From positions 1 to 64,000 of the forward strand of contig NZ_AOLN01000010.1 of the NCBI RefSeq assembly GCF_000337815.1: a stretch of 64,000 bases of DNA. Direction: 5' to 3'. The position numbers and the translations under genes are program-made. Each line of letters begins with the position of its first letter. The stretch's first letter is position 1. Shown here piece after piece: positions 34,650-43,152 of this stretch. The stretch comes from Haloferax mucosum ATCC BAA-1512. GTDB taxonomy: Archaea; Halobacteriota; Halobacteria; Halobacteriales; Haloferacaceae. A model generated the notes under the pieces. That model was not told the origin of the DNA. It saw only the letters and a program-made list of their open reading frames with translations, and did no database searches.

Positions 34650-35249
34650 ATGCGAATCATAATCGAAGTTGACGACGAAGACCGAAAAGCGACGACAGCT
34701 GAGGTTCACGAATCGGCCGGCGTGACGACACGCGAAGGCGCGGGCAACACGAACAGAGGCGGCCCGGCACCCTCAGCAGGCACATCGAGCCAACGGTCAG
34801 CACCGGGAGAACCACAACGGCAGTCAGACCAAGCCATCGATGGAGGAGGTGCTCCCCAGTCGCTTACGGCATCGCCAGCCAAAGACAGGAGCGGCACCGT
34901 CACGCGCCAAGCGACCGAGGCCGGTGCGGCACCGGTCTCGAAGTCGGAGTCAACGAGAGACCCCTCGATAAACGGTGGGCCGTCTACTCGGGGTGAAAGC
35001 CACCCACGAGCGTCAGAACAGCCACCAAAGACGGTGAGTAGTGCCGGCTCTCCACCGATTTCGACACACCGGTCGGAGACCGTTTCCGGGGCTGAGATGG
35101 ACTACGAAGCCATCGTCTCGGGAACCGTCGAAGAAGTCAAAGACCGCGTCAAGCAGGGACACCTCGACATAACGAGGCTCATCGAAGCCGAGCGGGCCGG
35201 AAGCGACCGGAACACGCTCATCGAGTGGTTAGAAGGGCGGCAATCGTAG
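34650..35249 (+). CDS. Hypothetical protein with disordered centre
   Basis: 199 residues. A short N-terminal strand (MRIIIEVDDEDRK) and a long Ser/Pro/Gly/Gln-rich, probably disordered stretch (20-150) lead to a helical C-terminal module (YEAIVSGTVEEVKDRVKQG, ITRLIEAERAG..RNTLIEWLEGR). The last part resembles small helical tails of some phage and structural proteins, but I cannot name a family. Its position behind the protease and the stand-alone domain suggests a linker or adaptor in the same system. Confidence 0.65.
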   Translation: MRIIIEVDDEDRKATTAEVHESAGVTTREGAGNTNRGGPAPSAGTSSQRSAPGEPQRQSDQAIDGGGAPQSLTASPAKDRSGTVTRQATEAGAAPVSKSESTRDPSINGGPSTRGESHPRASEQPPKTVSSAGSPPISTHRSETVSGAEMDYEAIVSGTVEEVKDRVKQGHLDITRLIEAERAGSDRNTLIEWLEGRQS

Positions 35250-35486
35250 CTGTCGAGCACGGTTACAACCAAGTACTACGTTATTTCGACACGAGTTCAC
35301 GTGTAGTCCGCTAGGGGCGATCGGACAGTCTACGGAACGTTGGACACCAGCGGAACGCGGTTAACAGACAGAAGCGAATCGAGGCAGGAACGTTCGACGC
35401 AAGTGCCTGCGAAAATACTGTAAACGAACGTTCAATTTCCGACGTCAATCACAACATCTATCCTAAAACTGTTCAGTTGTCCCTCC

Positions 35487-36524
35487 ATGGACCGAGCCGT
35501 ACTTCTACTCTGTTTCCTCGTTTTATTCGCTGGCTGTGTGGGACAAGGGTCTCCATCGACTCCCAATTCGACCGCCGCCGCGACGCCGGAATCCGTCACG
35601 ACACAGGCACCGACACCGACTATGACACCGACACCGACACCGCCCGAAAACCCATTCGGGACCGAACAGATTCGTGTCGGCTACGCCGTGGCCGAGGACG
35701 CCAAGAACCGGTCGTACGAACGGGCGGTCGTGGGCGCACTCGATTTCTGGAACAATCGGACAGCGGGTTCGTACGATGCGAACTACACGTTCGTCAGCGA
35801 CCCCGACGAGGCACAGATTCTGATTCGGTTCGTCGATACCATCACCTACTGTAACGGCTACGACAATTTGACGGTCGGGTGCGCACCGATTCTCACGAAA
35901 TCTGACACGGCCGTGTCGCCGGAGACCGTCACTATCGAAGACGACTACGCGGTTTCGAGTACTCGGGAGATTATCATCCACGAATTAGGACACACCCGAG
36001 GGCTCGACCACGAGAATCACTCCGAAATCCCGGCCATGAACGCGACAGTTGATACGTTACTCATCCCGGAGCAGGACCTCGAAAACCGGTCGTACGGGTG
36101 GAATACGACCGACTTCCGTGTCTACTTCGATACGGCTGGCTCAGTTTCCAGCACGGAGGAGTCTGACTACCGCCGGGAAATTCGGGAGGGCTGGAAGTAC
36201 TGGAGCACCGAAACCGACCACCTCGAAGCACAACCCGCTTTCAGATTCGTCGATAGCAAACAGGAGGCGAACATCGTCGTCAAAATCGACGGTCACGAAG
36301 GGGTTCGCTGGGAGTCGTGGGCGCTCAACACAGACAGCGACGACAGTCTCGAAGTGTACGAAAACGTCACTCTCTACGTCGGCGAACGCAACCCGGAGTA
36401 CATAGACTATAACACCGCCCTCGCTTTGGGATACCTTCTTTTAAACCCGGAGAACGAGACGCAACTCCCGGAGCCATTCGACGGTGACGACGAATTCGGG
36501 AAGGCGGAACGCTGGTCGGACTAA
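35487..36524 (+). CDS. Lipoprotein metzincin-type metalloprotease
   Basis: 345 residues. Signal peptide with lipobox LFAGC (Cys17), then a Thr/Pro-rich linker (18-55) as in haloarchaeal lipoproteins. The catalytic domain carries HELGHTRGLDH (His165, Glu166, His169, His175) and a following Met (IPAMN, Met184), the metzincin zinc site and Met-turn. Residues ~205-345 look like a second copy of the fold (FRVYFDTAG, EIREGWKYWSTE, FRFVDSKQEANIVVKIDG, ALALGYLL) in which the zinc motif is missing. The protease is expected on the outer face of the membrane. 237 bp separate it from the subtilisin operon. Confidence 0.8.
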   Translation: MDRAVLLLCFLVLFAGCVGQGSPSTPNSTAAATPESVTTQAPTPTMTPTPTPPENPFGTEQIRVGYAVAEDAKNRSYERAVVGALDFWNNRTAGSYDANYTFVSDPDEAQILIRFVDTITYCNGYDNLTVGCAPILTKSDTAVSPETVTIEDDYAVSSTREIIIHELGHTRGLDHENHSEIPAMNATVDTLLIPEQDLENRSYGWNTTDFRVYFDTAGSVSSTEESDYRREIREGWKYWSTETDHLEAQPAFRFVDSKQEANIVVKIDGHEGVRWESWALNTDSDDSLEVYENVTLYVGERNPEYIDYNTALALGYLLLNPENETQLPEPFDGDDEFGKAERWSD

Positions 36525-36653
36525 CCCACTGTTTCGTCGCACTAATTCCAAATATGGTGCACGACTGTTGGGCGGTTAACTCGGACTCGCGCGGGGAAGA
36601 ACTCACGGCGTTCCTCCAGAATATCACGCTTTTCGGTGCCGCAATCGCGTTCT

Positions 36654-36951
36654 TCAAGCAGGCTGGCAAGGACTCCTAAACGGTTTTTCGACTTCGCTTC
36701 GGCTCGTTCCGGTTTCGAGAACCGACAGGGAAAGCGGCCAAAAGGGGTATCTGTAGTATTTGACGACGGCGATGAACAGCGTGACAGTGGCGAACGAGAG
36801 GAGAAGCGTAATTACGGGAGTCAAGAACCCCAGAAGCTATCTAACAGATCGCCCACAGGACAAGCGCAGCGAACAACAGACCGAGAACTGGGAGTGGTTC
36901 GTCAAGGTCGTCGATGAGAGAACGCACAAGTCGTTCTACGTATTTATTCAT
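36654..36951 (-). pseudogene. Possible broken small membrane protein
   Basis: From ATG 36951, 36 codons read MNKYVERLVRSLIDDLDEPL, then a hydrophobic helix (LGLLFAALVLWAIC) and a stop. A shifted frame continues with LLGFLTPVITLLLSFATVTL and FIAVVKYYRYPFWPL to a stop at 36654. Together they would make a ~95-residue two-helix protein with one frameshift. Alternatively the short 36-residue product is real. The rest of the 36.5-37.1 kb gap holds nothing I can support. Confidence 0.35.
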
Positions 36952-37090
36952 CACTACCGATATTTTCTCCCGGAGAGTAAAATTCCAGCGAACGTGTAGA
37001 TGCGCCTACCTAACGGGTGTTCTAAAGCCAGCGTGTCGAACTCGTAGGATACCGACAACGCCGGAAAATGCCAGCCGGGTGTGACTGGCG

Positions 37091-38215
37091 TTAGCTTCGA
37101 ATTGCTTCGACAGGTCGCTTGTTAGCCGCTTTCCACGCCGGGTAGATTCCGCTGAGCACGCTTGCGAACGCGCCGAAACAGAACCCGACGATGAGATAGC
37201 GAGCACTCGCCCACCGGAAGACGAGAAGCGGGTCGCTGTAAAGCGTATCGTACAGGAGCGCGCCGATTCCCGCCGAGAGGACTGCACCGACTGCCCCGCC
37301 GATGACACCCAACAGCGTCGCTTCCGCGAGAATCATCCGGAGGACGTCCTTGCGTCGGACGCCGACCGCTCGGAGTACACCAATCTCGCTCCGGCGCTCG
37401 ATGGTGCTCATCAGCATGACGTTGAGAATGCTGACGCCGGCGACGACGAGCGATATCGAACCGATGCCGAGGAGGACTAAGTTCAGCGTGCTGAAAAGCG
37501 AGCCAACTCGCTGGTTGAGTCCCCCGTACGACGAGGTTCGGACGACCTCCCCTTCGGTGTTGAAGTGGTCTTTCGTCGCGTTAGCGAGGTACTGGGCGGC
37601 GTCGCCGTCTTCGGCGATAATCATCACCGACGAGTAACCCTGTTTCGAGAGCGCCGGCGGCGAGACGACGACGCGACTGTCGCGGTAGCCGATACCGCCG
37701 TCCGAGATAATCGCGCGCACTTTGTACGACTGGTCGCCGACGATTATCAGGTCACCAATCGTGACGTTCAGATACGCCGCCGTTTCGTTGTTGATCAGGA
37801 CGCCAGTCCGAAACGGCTGTGGTATCGTTCCTTTGTGCGCGCTGTACAACTCGCGTGGCTTCGTCACCTGATCGACGCTCGCATACGACTCTCCAGTGTG
37901 TGACGAAATCGTAACTCGGCCCTGCTTGACGGGTATCACCGTCGCGTTCGAGGCGACGCCTCTGATAGATTGGACCTGTGATTCCGTCAGATACCGCTGT
38001 TCGGCGTCTTCACCGGGCATGACCGTCGCTTGATTCGTGATATCGCTGAACTGCTGGGCGGTACCGTAGCGGAGTGCGGACCCGGTGATTCCGAGTCCGG
38101 CGATGGCGATAACGCCGATGACGATGCCGAGCGCCGCCAGTATCGTTCGAAGCCTGTTTCGCCATAGGTTTCGCCAAGCCATGACGAGACTCGGTAGTCT
38201 GCGACTGGCATCCAT
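37091..38215 (-). CDS. ABC transporter permease (MacB/FtsX type)
   Basis: 374 residues. An N-terminal helix (about 21-45, RTILAALGIVIGVIAIAGLG) is followed by a ~200-residue extracellular MacB periplasmic-core-like domain and three C-terminal helices (LVLLGIGSISLVVAGVSIL, ATLLGVIGGAVGAVLSAGIG, FCFGAFASVLSGIYPAW) in the FtsX arrangement. The conserved cytoplasmic motif RRSEIGVLRAVGVRRKDVLR is present. Such permeases usually work as mechanotransmission or lipoprotein/peptide export devices. It starts 5 bp after its ATPase gene and ends the operon. Confidence 0.88.
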   Translation of the reverse strand: MDASRRLPSLVMAWRNLWRNRLRTILAALGIVIGVIAIAGLGITGSALRYGTAQQFSDITNQATVMPGEDAEQRYLTESQVQSIRGVASNATVIPVKQGRVTISSHTGESYASVDQVTKPRELYSAHKGTIPQPFRTGVLINNETAAYLNVTIGDLIIVGDQSYKVRAIISDGGIGYRDSRVVVSPPALSKQGYSSVMIIAEDGDAAQYLANATKDHFNTEGEVVRTSSYGGLNQRVGSLFSTLNLVLLGIGSISLVVAGVSILNVMLMSTIERRSEIGVLRAVGVRRKDVLRMILAEATLLGVIGGAVGAVLSAGIGALLYDTLYSDPLLVFRWASARYLIVGFCFGAFASVLSGIYPAWKAANKRPVEAIRS

Positions 38216-38220
38216 TCAGA

Positions 38221-38883
38221 TCACCGTCTCACTCCATCGACTAGTTCGACCGTCCGGTCGGCGTAGTCGGTCAGTTGCGTATCGTGTGTGACTGCCGCGA
38301 TTGCGACGTTCTCCTCGTTTTTGATCCGCGTCAACTCGTCGAGAATCGTCGCACCGGTATCTTGGTCGAGGTTTCCTGTCGGCTCGTCGGCGAGGATGAT
38401 ATGCGGTTCGTTGACGAGCGCGCGAGCGATGGCCACGCGCTGTTTCTGGCCGCCAGAGAGCTGATTCGGCTTGTGCGTGAGTCGGTCACCGAGACCGACG
38501 CGACGAAGGAGGTCTTCGGCGCGGTCTTTCCGGTCAACGGTCGAATCCCACATCGAAGGCACTTGGACGTTTTCGACCGCGGTGAAGATGGGCAAGAGGT
38601 GATACGCTTGGAAGACGAACCCGATGCTCTCGCGGCGATGTTCGGTGAGTCCGTCGGTCCCGAGGTCCGTCACGTCCCGTCCGTCAAGGGTAACCGTCCC
38701 CTCGGTGGGCGTGTCGAGCAGGCCGATGACGTTCAATAGCGTGCTCTTTCCGGACCCCGAAGGGCCGACGATAGCGACCATCTCCCCGCGGTTGACGGTG
38801 AAATCGACATCGTCCAAGGCGGCGATTTCCTCGTCACCGTTGGTGTAGCGTTTCACCACGCCGTCGAGTTCGATGACGCTCAT
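38221..38883 (-). CDS. ABC transporter ATP-binding protein (LolD/MacB type)
   Basis: 220 residues with Walker [11 protein letters not shown]-loop [18 protein letters not shown], signature [15 protein letters not shown], Walker [13 protein letters not shown] and H-loop VTHD. It clearly belongs to the LolD/MacB/FtsE subgroup that pairs with FtsX-type permeases, and the permease gene follows at 5 bp. Its start overlaps the upstream surface-protein stop (ATGA). Confidence 0.93.
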   Translation of the reverse strand: MSVIELDGVVKRYTNGDEEIAALDDVDFTVNRGEMVAIVGPSGSGKSTLLNVIGLLDTPTEGTVTLDGRDVTDLGTDGLTEHRRESIGFVFQAYHLLPIFTAVENVQVPSMWDSTVDRKDRAEDLLRRVGLGDRLTHKPNQLSGGQKQRVAIARALVNEPHIILADEPTGNLDQDTGATILDELTRIKNEENVAIAAVTHDTQLTDYADRTVELVDGVRR

Positions 38884-40124
38884 CGTCGTTTCCAGAGAGT
38901 GTAGACACCACCGACGAGACCAACGACGACGAGCAGAGGAACGACGATGCCGCCGAAGTTGAAAGAGCCGCCGGAAGACGAGGTATCACGAACTTGAGAC
39001 GGGCGCTCCGGAGGCTCTCTGTCCATCTGTGGAGCCGGTCGTGAGGGGCCCTGGGCCGAACTGAGGTTGACCCGGACGGTCTCTGTCTTCTGTTCGCCAT
39101 CGACGAGATATCTGACGCGGATGGGAATCTCGGTCGCATTGCTCTCCGTTCGGGCGATTAGTTCGAACGTGTCGAACTTGCTGTCGTTGACCGCGCCGAC
39201 GAAGTACTCGCCAGAGGCACCCATCGGACTCACGGACTTCGTGTCCTTGACTCGTAGCAGGACTGACTTGACGTTCGAGCCACCGACGTTCGCGGCGTCA
39301 CCTTGGACGGTGACGATACCAGAACCGGACGCTTCGACGCCGACGAGTCTGATTTTCCCGTCGATTCGGTTTCCGGTGCCTGCCGATTCGTTGACGACAT
39401 CGAACGTCGTCTCGTCAGTGACCGTCTTGATGGTACCTCCGCTCGTCTTGTAGGTCACGTTCGCAGAGAGCGTCTGCGCTCCGGGGTCGTCGAACGTCAC
39501 GTTATATCGGAATGAGCGGTCCACACCCGGTTCGATAGAACCAGTGATGCGTTTGGGGTCCGTTGCCGAGCCGTTCCCCGAGAGTTGCACCTCAACAGAC
39601 GAGATCGGCTTAGCGTCGCCGTTGGCGACTGTGACGTTGACTGGAGTTTCAGACTCGGCGGCCGACTCAGACGCTTGCACCGAGACCAACACCGGTTCGT
39701 GGTCTGTGACCGTCACTAACACCGGGTACTCGAAATGCCGGTGGCCGCCGTTGCGCGTTTTGACGACGGCGTGAACCCGGAGATAATGGCTCCCCGTTTC
39801 GTCGAGGGAAAGCGAGACGGGGACAGAAATCGTATTGCCCGGCGCGATAGAACCGACATTCTCGACGCGGCCGTGCTCGTCGGTACCGCCGGGACCGCGA
39901 ACGTACACGTCAGTCAGTTCAACTGCCTGCCCGCTACTGCCCATATTCGAGATGTTCGCCGTCACGGTGAAATCCTGTCCCGGTGACGGACTCGTCGGTG
40001 CGGTCCGAACACCCGAGATCGAAACGCTCGTTTGGTCTGCCGACGCAACATCGACACCGGCGAGACCAGCATTCAACGCGACTGCGCAGAGAACGACGAG
40101 AGACAACAGTCGAACGCGTTTCAT
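38880..40124 (-). CDS. Membrane-anchored surface protein with CARDB-like repeats
   Basis: 414 residues. A Sec signal (about 1-29, LLSLVVLCAVALNAGLAGVDVASA), three or four Ig/CARDB-like beta domains (VSISGVRTAPTSPSPGQDFT, VLVSVQASESAAESETPVNV, LVGVEASGSGIVTVQGDAAN), a Pro/Ser-rich stalk and a C-terminal helix followed by KRR. This topology places it outside with one anchor, like archaeal COG1361-type proteins. In operon with the LolD/MacB-like transporter, it may be the extracellular adaptor of that exporter (inference). Confidence 0.82.
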   Translation of the reverse strand: MKRVRLLSLVVLCAVALNAGLAGVDVASADQTSVSISGVRTAPTSPSPGQDFTVTANISNMGSSGQAVELTDVYVRGPGGTDEHGRVENVGSIAPGNTISVPVSLSLDETGSHYLRVHAVVKTRNGGHRHFEYPVLVTVTDHEPVLVSVQASESAAESETPVNVTVANGDAKPISSVEVQLSGNGSATDPKRITGSIEPGVDRSFRYNVTFDDPGAQTLSANVTYKTSGGTIKTVTDETTFDVVNESAGTGNRIDGKIRLVGVEASGSGIVTVQGDAANVGGSNVKSVLLRVKDTKSVSPMGASGEYFVGAVNDSKFDTFELIARTESNATEIPIRVRYLVDGEQKTETVRVNLSSAQGPSRPAPQMDREPPERPSQVRDTSSSGGSFNFGGIVVPLLVVVGLVGGVYTLWKRR

Positions 40125-40521
40125 GCGTGAACACTCCTAACAACGCGACACGGTGAAACAGTACATTCGCACGAAGCAAGGCGCGCCCGTCGAATCAGGC
40201 GTCGCTCGGAGGGTCTTTCGGGACATTTATCCCACATTACTCGCAGATAACATATCTCGTATTATGAATTTTCTGATGTGCGTGCGATGACATCAGTTGG
40301 TCGGGACCGACATCGCTCGTGTCTCGGCGATAGCTCCGTTTCCGTCTCCGCCTCTGCCTCCGTTCCATCCGTATCTGTATGGCTCGACCGTCCAAGTCTG
40401 GAACACACGATTCGAAAGCGGGTAGCCGACGTAACCACACTAACATCGACGTTACCTGATTGTCTCACCGGCCGCGAGGAATTAACGAGTTCGTAACCGA
40501 ACTACCTAACATAGTTTAACT
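40125..40521. other. Intergenic, no gene seen
   Basis: Divergent promoter space. A pyrimidine-rich run (CCGTTTCCGTCTCCGCCTCT, about 40336-40355) is the only conspicuous feature. The open frames here have no protein-like character. Confidence 0.3.
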
Positions 40522-40680
40522 ATGGCCTCTGACCAATCCACACTATCCGACCCGACGATTACCGCGACGCCCCCGGAGAGCGCGTTCCGCGTGACCGGGA
40601 CGACCCACATCTCGATTATCGGAAGCAACGCGCAGACGAACGCCGAGTCCTATACAGACACCCAGCCGGCTATTTGCGCG
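40522..40680 (+). pseudogene. N-terminal fragment of a VOC dioxygenase paralogue
   Basis: The first ~40 codons parallel the VOC gene at 11476: ASDQSTLSDPTITATPPESA against SDQSTLTKPPVTVETPDSAL, then TTHISIIGSN against LDHVSIIGSN. After NAQTNAESYTDT the match ends and the frame stops at 40728 with unrelated sequence. The remaining ~170 residues are missing, so this is a truncated duplicate or an independently acquired, decayed copy. Confidence 0.7.
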
Positions 40681-40810
40681 TCCAACGACAGGTGGCTCGT
40701 GAGGATGCACGTTCTTCCCGCATCGTGATCATGTCAAACAGACGGTGGCGTAGGACTACTCCTGAGTTGGGGGTTCGACGGGTGTGTGACCCGTCACATC
40801 CCGCTGTTTA

Positions 40811-42412
40811 TCACCGGAAGGCAGCCTTTGCGGTGTTCAAAAGCACATCCGGCTCGTACTGGTGGGTACTTACCGGAGGCACCTCTTTTTCAACGTCGAG
40901 GAACTCGTAGACGGCAAGCATCGCCGACCGGACCGAATACTCGACAGTAAACACGACATCGTCGGGGATTTCGGCGAACTGACCGAGGAACGCCAGATTA
41001 TTCGACCCTGTCGGAACGACATCTGGACGGTCTCCGGGTGTCCGCGGCATGAACTGGCTGGTGATAAAGGGCATCATGCAGGAGATACAAGTCGAAGTTT
41101 CGCGGAGGTCATCGACGTGTTCGGTGTAATCGAGATGATAGCAAAGTTCTTCGAGGAGTTCCTCACCCGTGCAGTCTTCCATCTTCTTCTCGACGTAGTT
41201 CCCCTTCTCCTCAGGGAAGAGACCGTAGCCCCAGACGACTTTCACGTCGTCCGGCTGGTTCTCGAAATGAGGCTGGGCGGCAGTGACGATGGACATGAGC
41301 CAGTTCGACTCGGTAAACGTCACGAGAGCGTTGCCGGGTTCTTCGCGCGTGACCTCGACGATATGTTCAAGGAAGTCTGGTTCGCGGAGCGTGAGCGTGA
41401 ACGACTCCCATTTCGACTCAGGAACGTGGTCAGCAAACGCGCTGGGTGTCCCGAGTTCAGGGTAGTCCTCAGTGAGTGATCTCCACAACTCGAAGGACGT
41501 CCCTCTGGACTTGAGGTCGGGAGCTTCCGTCATCGACCCGAGACTCAGGCCGTCGGTCATCGAACCGTTCGTGACGAAGACGAGATCATCGGAATTGACA
41601 GGAATCTCTTTCGCCGTGCTGTCGGCACCTTCGTAGTGAATCGTCTCGACAGTCTTCCCCGAGCGCGATGGGACGACATCGAGGTCAGTCACAGTGTGGT
41701 TAGTGCGGAAATCGACGCCGTGGTTGTCGAGCCACTGTCGAAGCGGGCGGACGATAGAGTCGTACTGGTTGTATTTCGTACGTGCGACACCGCTGAGCGT
41801 GTGCAGACGTGGGAATTCCTGCGTGAAACGCTGCATGTATCGGCGCATCTCCGCAACACTATGCCACGGTTGGAAGGCGAACGTCGTCGCCCACAGATAC
41901 CAGAAGTTCGTGTCGAAAAACGAGTCGGAGAACCATTCTTCGATTCGAGTGTCGCCAAGTGTCGCCTCAGGCGTAAGCAAGAGGCGAATCATCGAAAGGC
42001 GGTGTTGGGTCTCGAAGCCGTAAGAGGAAACATCGAGTATCTCTTGGTCTGACCCCACGAGTCGCGTCTCAGCGTACGTGCTGTACCGTTCGTTGAACTC
42101 GTCCATTTCGGCTTTAATACTGGTTTCGGGGTCTTCGAGCGAGGGAATCGAATCGAGGAGATTCCACGTGCACTCGTAGGTCGGGAAGTTAAACATGCGG
42201 CCGCCGGGAAGGACGTATCCCTCCTCGGGGACACCTCGACCGTCGAGTGCACCGCCGAACACCTCCCGCTTTTCGAGGATATGGACGTTCTCGCCAAGCA
42301 TCCCAGTGTCCCGGACCAGGAATGCGGCCCCGGCAAGTGAAGCGATACCGCCCCCAACGAAGTAGGCCTCTCGCTCCGCAACAGCCGTCTTCTGTGTGTC
42401 GGTATCACTCAT
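40811..42412 (-). CDS. ohyA: Oleate hydratase
   Basis: 533 residues from ATG 42412 (a start at 42448 would add 12). FAD-binding motif YFVGGGIASLAGAAFLVRD at the N-terminus, ILEKREVFGGALDG, and the family-typical GGRMFNFPTYECTWNLLDSI, FWYLWATTFAFQPWHSVAEM and MPFITSQFMPR segments. Oleate hydratases add water across the cis-9 double bond of free unsaturated fatty acids using FAD structurally. In an archaeon with ether lipids the substrate would be exogenous fatty acid, so detoxification or scavenging is likely. It stands alone; the decayed VOC fragment lies beyond its 3' end. Confidence 0.9.
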   Translation of the reverse strand: MSDTDTQKTAVAEREAYFVGGGIASLAGAAFLVRDTGMLGENVHILEKREVFGGALDGRGVPEEGYVLPGGRMFNFPTYECTWNLLDSIPSLEDPETSIKAEMDEFNERYSTYAETRLVGSDQEILDVSSYGFETQHRLSMIRLLLTPEATLGDTRIEEWFSDSFFDTNFWYLWATTFAFQPWHSVAEMRRYMQRFTQEFPRLHTLSGVARTKYNQYDSIVRPLRQWLDNHGVDFRTNHTVTDLDVVPSRSGKTVETIHYEGADSTAKEIPVNSDDLVFVTNGSMTDGLSLGSMTEAPDLKSRGTSFELWRSLTEDYPELGTPSAFADHVPESKWESFTLTLREPDFLEHIVEVTREEPGNALVTFTESNWLMSIVTAAQPHFENQPDDVKVVWGYGLFPEEKGNYVEKKMEDCTGEELLEELCYHLDYTEHVDDLRETSTCISCMMPFITSQFMPRTPGDRPDVVPTGSNNLAFLGQFAEIPDDVVFTVEYSVRSAMLAVYEFLDVEKEVPPVSTHQYEPDVLLNTAKAAFR

Positions 42413-42744
42413 AAGCTCGTCCTCCCGTTCGAGTCGAGCGTATCCCATCTGTGCACCACATTCGAACGCCGAAAGTCGATAGTAGGTTGTATTATTTCTC
42501 TCATAGTGTCTTCTCAGTTGAACATCGAAACCAAGAAGAGATAAACACGGTGCGCGTTCTCAGTTTATGAGGAAGGATATTGGGTCGTCGAAGAACGTCG
42601 GGTTCACGAAAACTCGTCGAACGGCTCGGCTGAGTCGAACACCGGGAGGCGACGAAAACGGTGCGCCGATTCTATCGACGCACTGCCGAACGACAGGTGT
42701 GCTACCAATGTTCTTACGCTTCCCGCGCGTACATCGACGCGGAG
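42413..42744. other. Divergent promoter region with a short lanM-like scar
   Basis: No intact gene. On the minus strand, 42570-42612 reads VFVNPTFFDD, and 23 bp (TCGAAGAACGTCGGGTTCAC and flanks) match, with one mismatch, the lanthipeptide synthetase fragment at 44774. Nothing else of that gene is visible here. Confidence 0.35.
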
Positions 42745-43035
42745 ATGAGTGAAGACGACCCCTTCGAAGACCTCGATATCCCCGACGACCCGCTCGACGA
42801 CCTCGACCGTGCCACACAGCAGCTCACGGTACGGACCGAAAAGCGACGATACGGAAAACACATGGTACTCATCGACGGGTTCCGAGGAGACACCGACCTC
42901 GGCTCTCTCGGGAGCGACCTCAAATCGGCGCTCGGCACCGGTGGAACAGTCAAAGACGAGCATATCGAGATTCAAGGAGATCACGAACAGCGAGTTCGGG
43001 AACTCCTCCGCGAGCGTGGGTTCGAGATCGAATGA
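42745..43035 (+). CDS. SUI1/eIF1-like translation factor
   Basis: 96 residues. An acidic N-terminus (DPFEDLDIPDDPLDDL) leads into the SUI1 domain: LTVRTEKRRYGKHMVLIDGF, LGSLGSDLKSALGTGGTVKD, IEIQGDHEQRVRELL. The domain order fits archaeal aIF1/YciH, which monitors start-codon selection on the small ribosomal subunit. ATG 42745 gives the usual length; the frame upstream to 42661 has no family character. Monocistronic, with a HEAT-repeat gene 117 bp further on. Confidence 0.88.
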   Translation: MSEDDPFEDLDIPDDPLDDLDRATQQLTVRTEKRRYGKHMVLIDGFRGDTDLGSLGSDLKSALGTGGTVKDEHIEIQGDHEQRVRELLRERGFEIE

Positions 43036-43152
43036 TAACCGAGACGACCGCGTTCTGAGTAGGTAGCGAACCGATCGACAAGCCCGTCTTCGTATCCGCC
43101 CGCGTCCCTGATTTTATTAGCAGACGGACCGGTAGTTGAGCTGATTGGAACG

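Noticed and set aside
42661-42744. N-terminal extension of the SUI1-like protein
   Set aside because: The extra 28 residues have no SUI1 similarity and overlap the divergent promoter; ATG 42745 gives the usual family length.
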